Source: Luteolibacter arcticus
Lineage (GTDB): Bacteria > Verrucomicrobiota > Verrucomicrobiia > Verrucomicrobiales > Akkermansiaceae
Direction of reading: 5' to 3'
Length of the DNA stretch: 64,000 nt
Assembly: GCF_025950235.1 (NCBI RefSeq)
Contig: NZ_JAPDDT010000001.1
Coordinates: 992,001-1,056,000 of the forward strand
Part shown: in pieces, positions 25,836 to 33,666 of the stretch
How the letters are laid out: every line of letters starts with the position of its first letter
Position numbering within the stretch: position 1 is the first letter of the stretch
Position numbers and translations under genes: made by a program
Notes under the pieces: generated by a model
Database searches by the model: none
What the model was told of the DNA's origin: nothing
What the model saw: only the letters and a program-made list of their open reading frames with translations

Positions 25836-26789
25836 ATGGAACTCTACCAACTCCGCACCTTTCTCACGATCGCCGAAGAGGGCAATCTGACCCGCGCCGC
25901 GGAGAAGCTCTTCACCAGCCAGCCGGCGGTCAGCGCCCAGGTCAAGCAGCTCGAGGAGGAACTCGGCGTGAAGCTCTTCGAGCGCAGCGCCCGCGGCATG
26001 GCGCTGACCCGCGAGGGTCTGCTGCTACAAGAGAAAGCCCGCCGGATCGTGGAGGCTGCTCGCGATTTCAAACATAGCGCGGAGCACCTCCGCGACACCG
26101 TTTCCGGTGAACTCGTGATCGGCCTCAACAACCGGCCCGAAGTGCTCAAGATTGTCGAGGTCCTCGGAGCCCTCACCGCTGCCCATCCCGAACTCAGCTA
26201 CGGTCTGGTCAATGGCAGCAGTGGCACGATCCTCGAGGGAATCGACGACGGCTCGATCTCCATCGGCTTCTTCGAGGGCACCTGCGAGCATCCGCGGATC
26301 GAGTGGCACGCGCTGGAAGCCGTCGAACTCTGCATCGCCGCGCCCGCTGTCTGGGCTCGCGAACTGGCCTCGCCCGATTGGAAACTGCTGGAGACCAAGC
26401 CGTGGATCTTCGTGTCCCGCGCCTGCTCCTATTTCCGCGCCATCGAGTCGATCTGCGCCGACCAGGGACTTCGCCTGCAACAACGCTTCCGGGTGGATGA
26501 ATGCCTCACCGTCCTGAACATGGTCGCGGAAGGACTCGGCCTCACGCTCGCTGCCGTCAGTCACATCGAGTCGCCGGAGTTCCGCGGCCGCGTTGTCGCG
26601 CTCCCTCACTTCCGCACCACGGTAAATCTCTGCGTCGGCTACCTCAGGGAAAACGCCGACCGTCCGGCCATCGCCGCGGCCCGCGAAGTCATCCTCGGCC
26701 TGTGGGAGAAAGAGCCCGAAAGCCTCAATCCACCGGCTTGGGAGCGTGCTCTCCGCACGCCCCGCCCGAAAGGCCGGAGCCATCGCTGA
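25836..26789 (+). CDS. LysR-family transcriptional regulator
   Basis: A 317-aa regulator. The N-terminal winged helix (MELYQLRTFLTIAEEGNLTR, SQPAVSAQVKQLEEELGVKL, FERSARGMALTREG) is classical; a substrate-binding domain fills 90-300 (ELVIGLNNRPEVLKIVEVLG, DGSISIGFFEGTC, LTVLNMVAEGLGLTLAAVS). The gene is followed by a DUF2917-like gene, a pairing I have met elsewhere (memory, not verified). The inducer is unknown. Confidence 0.94.
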   Translation: MELYQLRTFLTIAEEGNLTRAAEKLFTSQPAVSAQVKQLEEELGVKLFERSARGMALTREGLLLQEKARRIVEAARDFKHSAEHLRDTVSGELVIGLNNRPEVLKIVEVLGALTAAHPELSYGLVNGSSGTILEGIDDGSISIGFFEGTCEHPRIEWHALEAVELCIAAPAVWARELASPDWKLLETKPWIFVSRACSYFRAIESICADQGLRLQQRFRVDECLTVLNMVAEGLGLTLAAVSHIESPEFRGRVVALPHFRTTVNLCVGYLRENADRPAIAAAREVILGLWEKEPESLNPPAWERALRTPRPKGRSHR

Positions 26790-26955
26790 CCATCCCGGGA
26801 GCGACGGTCTTCAGACCGGTCCGAAGAGCTCCTCGTTGCCGTCCTCGGACCCGCGCAACCGAAACTCCGCCCCAAGGGGAATGAAATTCCGCACCCCGAC
26901 ATCTTCCGCCCGGACCCCGATCCGGAGCCAATCTAACAGATCAACCCTTCAAGTC

Positions 26956-27216
26956 ATGCAAATCTCCCTGAAACGCCGGGAGGTCAGATCATTCGATCTC
27001 GCCGCATACGATCGTCTCCGGCTCACCACCCGCGATGGCATCGCCTGGGCCACCTTGGAAGGCTCTGCGAATGACCATGCACTCGCCGCCTCCAGCCCGA
27101 TCACCTTCGCCGGCCCCGGTCGAGTCGTCATCGAGTCCCTCGAAAGCGACATGACCGTCCGGGCCGAATTCCTCGGAATCCCGGCTCGCAAAGAGGTCCT
27201 TCTCGCAACCCACTGA
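26956..27216 (+). CDS. DUF2917-like small protein
   Basis: An 86-aa protein, start ATG 26956. REVRSFDLAAYDRLRLTT, DGIAWATLEG, then SSPITFAGPGRVVIESLESD follows the pattern of DUF2917 (a small cupin-like beta protein: 'xxGxxWxTxxGxxxDxxLxxGxxxxxxGxGxVVxEAL'). The gene follows the LysR regulator by 166 bp, with a TGTTAG-type hexamer between them. Function unknown. Confidence 0.6.
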   Translation: MQISLKRREVRSFDLAAYDRLRLTTRDGIAWATLEGSANDHALAASSPITFAGPGRVVIESLESDMTVRAEFLGIPARKEVLLATH

Positions 27217-27238
27217 CTTCCGCGAAGCGCCCCGCAAC

Positions 27239-27264
27239 AAAAAGGCCCGCCTTGACGGCGAGCC
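27239..27264 (-). terminator. Intrinsic terminator of the CxxC protein gene
   Basis: Minus strand, about 30 bp after the 27293 stop: an 8-bp stem (27244-27251 with 27257-27264, one G-U pair), 5-nt loop and the run TTTTTG. On the plus strand one pair becomes C-A and the run is A-rich, so it reads as a minus-strand terminator. Confidence 0.8.
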
Positions 27265-27292
27265 CCATGATTACGCTCTTCCTGCCGGTGAC

Positions 27293-27778
27293 TCAGGACT
27301 TGTCGTCTTTGCCGGCGCCGGTGGCGGCTTGCGCATCCTTCTGGATCTTCTTGAAGACGCGCTCATCTTCAGCGAATTGCTTGTAACAGGCTGCCGCGAG
27401 CAGCTTCTCATTGCTGGGATCCACGATCATCACGATGGGGATCGCATTGCCGACCTTGGAAACTGCTTCCGTCAGCGGCCCGCGCAGCGACGCCGGGGCG
27501 TGATTCGTGTCCTTGCCCTGGCCGAAGACCAGCACTACGTCCTTATTCGACTTGTAGGCCTTCATCGCGGCTTCCGTGCCGGCCTGGCACTTCGGGCAGG
27601 TGGTTTCGAGATCGCTCCACATGTAAACGATCAGTTTCTTTTCAGAGACCGCCGATGATTTCGCTTCGGCATATTTTTCCGCGGAGACAACTCCCCGCGG
27701 CAGCTTCGGCGCCTTGTCGGCCGCAGGACAGATGGCGATGGTGGCCCCGCAGAGCATCACAGTGAGAAGCGCTTTCAT
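27293..27778 (-). CDS. Exported thioredoxin-like protein with CPKC
   Basis: A 161-aa protein, start ATG 27778 with signal peptide (KALLTVMLCGATIAICPA). KKLIVYMWSDLETTCPKCQA places a CxxC (CPKC) after a strand, as in thioredoxin folds, and IPIVMIVDPSN could be the cis-Pro region. The CxxC is CPKC, not CGPC, and the following helix (GTEAAMKAYKSNKDVVLV) fits. Probably a periplasmic disulphide or thiol protein. It is preceded on the same strand by another small exported protein gene 68 bp away. Confidence 0.65.
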   Translation of the reverse strand: MKALLTVMLCGATIAICPAADKAPKLPRGVVSAEKYAEAKSSAVSEKKLIVYMWSDLETTCPKCQAGTEAAMKAYKSNKDVVLVFGQGKDTNHAPASLRGPLTEAVSKVGNAIPIVMIVDPSNEKLLAAACYKQFAEDERVFKKIQKDAQAATGAGKDDKS

Positions 27779-27846
27779 AGGGCGCTCGTATCGCAGACGG
27801 GTCCGCAAGGGTCAAGCGGGCAAATCCGGGGAGGGCCCGAGGAATT

Positions 27847-28308
27847 TCACACAGCACTTCCCCGAATCGATCCACCTCCCCGGTGAAAATCGGCAGAATC
27901 GGCAGGCCGCCAGAGGCGCCGGCAAAGCGGCCTAAGATCCTGCGAAGTCGTCATCGCCACCTTCGAGTGGAGCAGCTTGAAGAAGCTCGGCAAGATCCCT
28001 GACAGCGACGTGCTGGTCATCGTGCCGTCACAACTCTTGTCCGTCGGATCGGAGAAGTCAGCCTCGAAGGTGAAGTAGGCAGGGTACTTGAAGACCAATT
28101 CCTGATAGGGAAACACCCGGTGATCCCCGGCTTGCAAGACCGCCTGCGCTTTCCCGGCCGCCCCCTCGACCTCGAACGGCTTCCCTTCCGAAATCTGATA
28201 TGAGCGTTCGCCGATCTTGAGGGTGTAGTGAAGCGTTGGCTCGACACTCTCGTCGGCACGGAGCCCGTGCGAGGAAAGCAACAGCAGAATGGGAAGCAGG
28301 ATCTTCAT
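27847..28308 (-). CDS. Small exported protein, unknown; odd C-terminus
   Basis: A 153-aa frame with signal peptide (KILLPILLLLSSHGLRA). Mature residues 20-110 look like real protein (LHYTLKIGERSYQISEGKPF, FPYQELVFKYPAYFTFEADF). From about residue 123 the sequence turns Arg/Gly/Ser-rich (DLRPLCRRLWRPADSADFHR), as noncoding frames here do. Either the last 30 codons are read-through after a frameshift or substitution, or the protein has an atypical tail. No family recognised. Confidence 0.5.
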   Translation of the reverse strand: MKILLPILLLLSSHGLRADESVEPTLHYTLKIGERSYQISEGKPFEVEGAAGKAQAVLQAGDHRVFPYQELVFKYPAYFTFEADFSDPTDKSCDGTMTSTSLSGILPSFFKLLHSKVAMTTSQDLRPLCRRLWRPADSADFHRGGGSIRGSAV

Positions 28309-28405
28309 TTCGATGGAGAAGTTATGGGCGTGTCGGCTCGGGGGACGAAAACCTGAACCGGTGGATGGCGGTGATCGTCCACTAGGAGGCTACTCCCTGA
28401 TGAAT

Positions 28406-28423
28406 GGGATTTCCAGAAATCCC
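28406..28423. repeat. Short perfect hairpin in a divergent spacer
   Basis: Seven-base arms gggattt / aaatccc around ccag, between the 28308 start (minus) and the PEP-CTERM gene start at 28536 (plus). No T tract. Could lie in either 5' leader. Confidence 0.3.
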
Positions 28424-28475
28424 GGCTCCCTTGAGGAATTGGGATCTTGAGTCGGCTGCGCGGCGTTGTTAGAAA

Positions 28476-28503
28476 GGGATGCTTTCGCTTTCGATAGCAT
28501 CCC
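28476..28503 (+). promoter_or_regulatory. 5'-leader hairpin before a PEP-CTERM gene
   Basis: Arms GGGATGCT and AGCATCCC, one T-T mismatch, inner stem TCG / CGA and a 4-nt loop (cttt), ending 32 bp before the ATG at 28536. A structured leader that could influence translation or be part of a terminator/attenuator; a T run does not follow. A TGTTAG hexamer sits at 28468-28473. Confidence 0.35.
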
Positions 28504-28535
28504 CCCTACACGCCTTGACGAGCTTCCCCCCGCTC

Positions 28536-29420
28536 ATGAAAAGATCCCTCGTTCTCTCCGCCGCCTTGCTTGCGGCACTACTCGAGCACGGTCACGCCCA
28601 GACCTTGACCCCGGATTGGGGAATGGCCGCCTCCGCGCAAGTGGCCGGTCTGCGGAACGGCGGGCTGAGCTTCATTCCCTACAATACCGTGGACGGGCAC
28701 GGAGGCTTCGGAGCGAATGCCGATACCGCCACCGTGACCGAATCGAGGGGAACGGCAACCGCCGCCGGACAGTTCGGCACCACCGGCGACATCGGGCTAC
28801 CCACGCTCTCCGCTTCGGCGACCAGCAACCCGGGGACCAACAGTGCCGCTGGCTGGGTGACAGCCATCGACGCCTACACCTATCTCGGCAGCGGGCCGAA
28901 GACCTTCTTCCTGGATGTCGTTCTGGACGGGAGCTTCACCGATGCCGGCGGATTCACCGAAGGCTTTGCGGGAAGCGTTTCGATCTGGTCCGAAACGCCC
29001 CGCGGCGAAGCTGACCCGCTGCCCGCGCCTGACGCCTATTTTCCGGCCTACCTCGAACGATTCGGCCCGACCTCCTACCAATACCACGAGGCGGGCGGCG
29101 AGGTCACTTACCTGCTGCTGGCCGGGACCGAGCTCAGCGCGGGAGGAATCACGCCGGACGACGATGCCTTCACGGGCACCCTGAGCTGGACGATGAATCC
29201 GGGCGACACCGTTCATCTAGGCGCCCGCCTCGCCGCGGAAGCCTATGGGACGAATGCCTCGCAATCGATCGGCTCGCTGACGATGGCGTTGCGCGATACC
29301 GCCGGGCTCTCGGCGGCCTCCGCTGCGGCCGTCCCGGAGCCCTCTGCCGTGCTTCTCGGGAGTATCGGGCTCGCCGGCTTGCTCGTGATCCGGCGAGGAA
29401 AGGGCTGCCACTCTCGCTGA
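28536..29420 (+). CDS. PEP-CTERM sorting-signal protein
   Basis: A 294-aa exported protein, start ATG 28536, signal peptide (LVLSAALLAALLEHGHA). C-terminal tail is VPEPSAVLLGSIGLAGLLVI then RRGKG, a PEP-CTERM signal. The mature part is Gly/Ala/Thr-rich and beta-like (GEVTYLLLAGTELSAGG, GTLSWTMNPGDTVHLGARLA). A longer start at 28479 would precede the signal peptide without improving it. A strong terminator follows at 29475. The matching exosortase is not in the window. Confidence 0.85.
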   Translation: MKRSLVLSAALLAALLEHGHAQTLTPDWGMAASAQVAGLRNGGLSFIPYNTVDGHGGFGANADTATVTESRGTATAAGQFGTTGDIGLPTLSASATSNPGTNSAAGWVTAIDAYTYLGSGPKTFFLDVVLDGSFTDAGGFTEGFAGSVSIWSETPRGEADPLPAPDAYFPAYLERFGPTSYQYHEAGGEVTYLLLAGTELSAGGITPDDDAFTGTLSWTMNPGDTVHLGARLAAEAYGTNASQSIGSLTMALRDTAGLSAASAAAVPEPSAVLLGSIGLAGLLVIRRGKGCHSR

Positions 29421-29474
29421 CGAAGCGGTCCTCTTGCGTTAGCAACCAATCGCCAACCCCGCTAAAGATTGAAA

Positions 29475-29504
29475 GGGAGGGACGTTTCCGTCCCTCCCCT
29501 TTTT
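29475..29504 (+). terminator. Rho-independent terminator
   Basis: A perfect 10-bp GC-rich stem (29475-29484 with 29489-29498), 4-nt loop, then CTTTTTG. It ends the PEP-CTERM transcript (stop 29420) and lies 38 bp beyond the stop of the convergent phosphoesterase gene (29543), so it may also serve that gene weakly. Confidence 0.88.
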
Positions 29505-29542
29505 GCTATGGACGCGACGCCGCCAGCGCCGCTGTACCGCGG

Positions 29543-32335
29543 TTACTCGCCGCGGACTCGCATGAAGGCCTTGTCACCGGTGGCCGGCACGGTCCACTCG
29601 ACCGGCTCCCCGGTGGGGGCGAAAGGGAGGATGCCAAGTTGGTTCGTGCTTTCGAGTTGGAGGCGCAGCTTGAAGACGCCGCCTTCCGGCTCGATGAGGA
29701 ATTGCCCGAGGTTCACATCGATCAGTTGCTCCCGAGCGAAGTAGCCGAAGAGCCCGGCATTCTGCAGGATGGAATCCGCCACCGGCTGATCGCTGACCGC
29801 CGGGCGCGTGCCGATCTGCTTCTCGATTGCATCGGAAATCCCATCGCCATCGCTGTCGGTGCCGTAGGGATTGGCGCGCAGCGTGACGAATTCCTCGCGG
29901 TTGTTGATCCCGTCGTTGTCGCTGTCGAGCTCGGGGTCGAAGTAGTCCGCCTTGCCATTGTCGTTGGTGTCGGCGGGCTGAAACCACTCGAAGTCGAACT
30001 CGAAGGTCTGGTCGGCTTCCGCGCGGAAGTCATTATAGATCGGCGAATAGCTCTTCACTTCCACGCGGCCGTCGGGATTCACGATCAGCAAGCGCAGGTA
30101 GCCGTTGCCACCGAGCGGCGAGAGGAACTGGTAGTTCGCCAGCATCTGATGAACCTGCTGACCGGCGGTGTTGGCGTCGGTGCGGAAGCCGGTACCATCG
30201 CCGAGCACGTGGCCATTCACCGTCAGGACGAAGTTGTGCTTCTTCACGAGCTTCTGCCAGAGCTGCTCGCCGTCATTGACGCCGCCAGGCGTGTTGTAGG
30301 CATGCGGATTGTAGGCCTGCGGGTTGACCGGGTCGGTGTGGTCGTAGCGCAGGTCGTTGTTGTTCATGAAGGCGTGGGTCACGAGGATCGCCTTCTTGTC
30401 GGGATGCTGGGCGAGGATGGAATCCGCCCACTCGATGGTGCTTTCGCGCGGTCCCCACTCGAGGCACATCACGATCCAGTCGTAGCCGCCGGCCTGGAAG
30501 AAGTGGTAGCTGTTGTCCATTTCCCCCTCGACCATCGCGCCGCCGAAGTTCGGGCGGGCGGAGTAGTCATCGTAGAGGAAATAGTCATTCATGAACGTGT
30601 CCCGGGTAGAGGCATTGCCGCTCGGACCGTAGTCATGGTTCCCGGGAACGAAGGCATACGGGATGTGACCGTCGAGCAGCGCCATCGATTCGCGCGCGGC
30701 CTTCCACTCGGGCTGTGAGTTGACATTGACGATGTCGCCGAGGTGAAGCGCCATGCGGATGTTGTAGCGGTTCGCATTGTCGCGCAGCCACGCCGTCTGG
30801 GCGGAGAAGACGCCGGGGCGATTCTGCGAATAGATCTGGGTATCCGGAAGCAGCGCGATGGTCCACGCGCCTTCCGCGATCTCGGAGTCGCCAGGCTGTG
30901 GAGTCACCATGATCGGCGGTGCCTCGCGGTCGCGGACCTTGCGGGTGTGCGTGTAGAGGTTGTCGAAGAAGGCCTCGTTGAACTGGCCATAGGCGGCGTC
31001 TGCCTGCTCTGCACCGGTGGAAGCGCTAATGATCTTGTCCGGAGCCATCGCGGCGAGCAGGAGCTGGCCCTGGCCGTAGGCGCCCTCCATCAACCCGGGG
31101 AAGCGGGCACGCGCATCGCCGGCGAGGATCACCTCGAAACCGGCGAAGGACGAGAAGGCTTCCCAAATGACATCGTCCAGATGGGGCGTGATGTGCGGCT
31201 GGGTGTAAAAGATCTTGCCCCCGGCATTGGTCGGAAAGCCCTGGATCATCGGGTGCGTTGGCGAAAGGATGAAGGCCTCCGCAAAGTCGGTATCCACGCG
31301 CGCGGCATTCTGCGTGTCCGGCAGGAAGACGGGCTGCACCTCGGTCTGATCCGCCTGTGCGAGCTGGACGAGATAGCCGCAGCGGTCCACGTAATCGTCC
31401 AGGATCTCTCCATAGGTGGCCATGTAGGTCGCGTATCGTGGATCCTGGCTGACGAAGGAGCCGAAGACGATGAGGTCCACGTCATCTTGCGGATTATCGG
31501 AGAACTCGAAGGGCGGCCGGTCAAGCGGCAGCGGCATCACGTGGAAGCCGGCGCGGCGGAGCGATTCGCCGGCACCGACATGGCCGCTGAAGCCATCCGC
31601 GGCTTCCCAGACATAGGCAGTGAGGCCGTCGGGATTGGCGGGGTTCGGCTCGGCGGCGGGGTTCGGCGTCTGGCCAGCAAAGGACCAATCGACCTGCTGG
31701 GGATCCGGTGCGACGGGTTCGGAAGGATCGCGACCTACCACTTCCAGCACCCCGATGCCTCCGAACTCGGTGGACGTGGAGGCGGCGGCCAAGGTGATTT
31801 CAATCCTCCCCAAGGCATCGGGGACCATGCTGGAAACGGAAGCGACACGATTCCGATTGCCGATGGCTTCCAGCGATGTCGTCGCGGTGGTGGCTCCCGC
31901 CACGGTGTAGTTGGTCAAGAACACCTGGGGAGCCACACGATTGCTGGAGACGAAGAACTTGAAGTCATACACGCGTGCCGCATTCAGGCCGCTGACCAGG
32001 ATCTTGGCCGTAGTATTGGTGGTCTTGTTGACGTAGGCGAAGTCGGTGGTGGCATTCGGCACGTAGATGGTTTCACCGCCGAGCGAGTTCGTGGATACGG
32101 CGCTGAAGGCATCGGTCACCGCGATGGTGAGGCCAGAGGGAGCACCATGGTCATTGACGATGGCGTTGTTCGTCTGGAGACCGACACCGGGAAGATTGTT
32201 CCAGTGCTGGGCAAAGATGTCTGGGCTGGCGGTCGTCTCCGTGGCTTGGCCGAAGTCGACAAGGATCCGCTCGGCGGCGGAGAGCGTGGCCGCGGGCATG
32301 ATCGCGGCCGTCAGAAGCAGGTAGCGTGGTTTCAT
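29543..32335 (-). CDS. Large exported metallophosphoesterase fusion
   Basis: A 930-aa protein with signal peptide (LLLTAAIMPAATLSA). About 20-205 is a beta-sandwich-like N-terminal domain (RILVDFGQATETT). About 215-470 looks like a glutamine-amidotransferase/ThuA-like fold (DVDLIVFGSFVSQDPRY, SPTHPMIQGF). About 490-750 is a calcineurin-like phosphoesterase: LLPDTQIY, LHLGDIVNVN, VPGNHDYG, LVTHAFMNNND and NGHVLGDG supply the metal ligands. About 780-840 carries DxDxDG calcium-type repeats (DTNDNGKADYFDPELDSDND), then a beta-rich tail ending FMRVRGE. Cell-surface phosphodiesterase or phosphatase is likely; the substrate is unknown. Confidence 0.85.
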   Translation of the reverse strand: MKPRYLLLTAAIMPAATLSAAERILVDFGQATETTASPDIFAQHWNNLPGVGLQTNNAIVNDHGAPSGLTIAVTDAFSAVSTNSLGGETIYVPNATTDFAYVNKTTNTTAKILVSGLNAARVYDFKFFVSSNRVAPQVFLTNYTVAGATTATTSLEAIGNRNRVASVSSMVPDALGRIEITLAAASTSTEFGGIGVLEVVGRDPSEPVAPDPQQVDWSFAGQTPNPAAEPNPANPDGLTAYVWEAADGFSGHVGAGESLRRAGFHVMPLPLDRPPFEFSDNPQDDVDLIVFGSFVSQDPRYATYMATYGEILDDYVDRCGYLVQLAQADQTEVQPVFLPDTQNAARVDTDFAEAFILSPTHPMIQGFPTNAGGKIFYTQPHITPHLDDVIWEAFSSFAGFEVILAGDARARFPGLMEGAYGQGQLLLAAMAPDKIISASTGAEQADAAYGQFNEAFFDNLYTHTRKVRDREAPPIMVTPQPGDSEIAEGAWTIALLPDTQIYSQNRPGVFSAQTAWLRDNANRYNIRMALHLGDIVNVNSQPEWKAARESMALLDGHIPYAFVPGNHDYGPSGNASTRDTFMNDYFLYDDYSARPNFGGAMVEGEMDNSYHFFQAGGYDWIVMCLEWGPRESTIEWADSILAQHPDKKAILVTHAFMNNNDLRYDHTDPVNPQAYNPHAYNTPGGVNDGEQLWQKLVKKHNFVLTVNGHVLGDGTGFRTDANTAGQQVHQMLANYQFLSPLGGNGYLRLLIVNPDGRVEVKSYSPIYNDFRAEADQTFEFDFEWFQPADTNDNGKADYFDPELDSDNDGINNREEFVTLRANPYGTDSDGDGISDAIEKQIGTRPAVSDQPVADSILQNAGLFGYFAREQLIDVNLGQFLIEPEGGVFKLRLQLESTNQLGILPFAPTGEPVEWTVPATGDKAFMRVRGE

Positions 32336-32567
32336 GGGAATGAAAATGGAGCGCCGGGAGGAAGCGGATTCCGATGCTGGCGATCCGCCTCATGCGGAGC
32401 CGACACTTCATCCATCCCCAACTCGGAACCACGCCGCCACGACCTGACCGTGACAATTCCGTGAACGCATTCCGCACGATGCAGCGCCAGCTCCCGGTCG
32501 CCAACAAAGCGGACCTCAGCCTTACCGCACTCTCACCTCACCCGGAATTTTCAAGCAGCTTCCCGAC

Positions 32568-33614
32568 TCACGGCGATCCACCTTTCATTGCGTGCAGGAA
32601 TCCACGGTGTGCCACGGTGTCGTGAAAGAGACCGACTCGGAACCCGAGGTCCGTCAGCACACCACCCAGCTCCATCGGCGTGTAGCATTTCCCCTGGGTG
32701 ATGTTCATGAGCAGCGCCGAGTATTCCGCCACTGCCACCGGCCCGGACTTGTCATCGCGAATGAAGGCGTCGTGGATCACCAGCAGGCCGTCGGGCGCCA
32801 GAGCCTTTGCCGCCCTCTCCAGTAGCAGACGAACCTCCGGGAAATCCCAGTCGTGCAGGACATTCGACAGCAGGATGATCTCCGATTGCGGCCAGTCATT
32901 CGCGAACATGTCCGCGGTGATCACCTCCACCTTCTCTTCGAGTCCGTGGCGCGCGATCTCCGAACGAGTGATGACATCCACCGGTGACTGCTCCAGCACG
33001 CTCGCCCGCAATTGCGGATGGTGAGCGACAAGCGTGGACGAATAGATCCCAGAACCACCGCCGACATCCAGCAGCGTGCGACGCGGGCCTAACAGCGGCG
33101 TCAGTTCCCGGGCCAGCGCTTGACCGAAGACGAGACCGCGGGAGTTCATCAACTCGGTGAATTCGCGGGCGAACTCGGGATCGAGCATCGACTCGTGCCA
33201 GCCCTTACCATCGCTCTTCGCCTGCCAATTGCCGGGCTTGCCGGTTCTCAGGACATCGAGGAACCCCCGCACCACCGGCGTATCGCGCACCGGCACGAAG
33301 TAAGGCCCAAGGAACCACGGCGAGCCCTTCACCAGATGCTCGCGCCCCATCGGTGTAAGGCTTACCCGATTTGGGTCGCCTGCTACGAACCCATAGGCCC
33401 GGCACAGCGTGAGCATCACGTCGGTCGGACGTTCCTTGATGCCGAAGTGCTCCGCGATCGCAGCGGACGTCACGCCGGGATTCGCCTCCAGCCAAGTGAA
33501 CAGATCCAAGTGAAGCAAGGCGGTAGCGATCAGCTCCGCGGCAAACTGACGGTCCCGCAGATCAAGGATGCCGCCGGGATCGGTAGCGGGAAATTGGTTG
33601 AGAAAGGCACTCAC
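32568..33614 (-). CDS. O-methyltransferase family protein (second paralogue)
   Basis: A 348-aa SAM-dependent methyltransferase with the same build as the one at 20900: dimerisation helices (ELIATALLHLDLFTWLEANP), a winged helix (AIAEHFGIKERPTDVMLTLC), LLDVGGGSGIYSSTLVAHHP, then LLSNVLHDWDFPEVRLLLER with the catalytic HDW, and VIHDAFIRDD. It lies 52 bp after the MMPL gene on the same strand, so it may be the last gene of the moxR operon. Substrate unknown. Confidence 0.88.
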   Translation of the reverse strand: MSAFLNQFPATDPGGILDLRDRQFAAELIATALLHLDLFTWLEANPGVTSAAIAEHFGIKERPTDVMLTLCRAYGFVAGDPNRVSLTPMGREHLVKGSPWFLGPYFVPVRDTPVVRGFLDVLRTGKPGNWQAKSDGKGWHESMLDPEFAREFTELMNSRGLVFGQALARELTPLLGPRRTLLDVGGGSGIYSSTLVAHHPQLRASVLEQSPVDVITRSEIARHGLEEKVEVITADMFANDWPQSEIILLSNVLHDWDFPEVRLLLERAAKALAPDGLLVIHDAFIRDDKSGPVAVAEYSALLMNITQGKCYTPMELGGVLTDLGFRVGLFHDTVAHRGFLHAMKGGSP

Positions 33615-33666
33615 GGAACAAGGGCCTAATTGCGGGCCGTTGCCTTCACAAGGTGCATTCCTGTTC

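Noticed and set aside
26790..26955. Hairpin cggtc-ttca-gaccg after the LysR gene as a terminator.
   Set aside because: Stem only 5 bp and no T tract.
30743..32464. A 573-aa open frame on the plus strand.
   Set aside because: Antisense to the phosphoesterase gene; no motifs.
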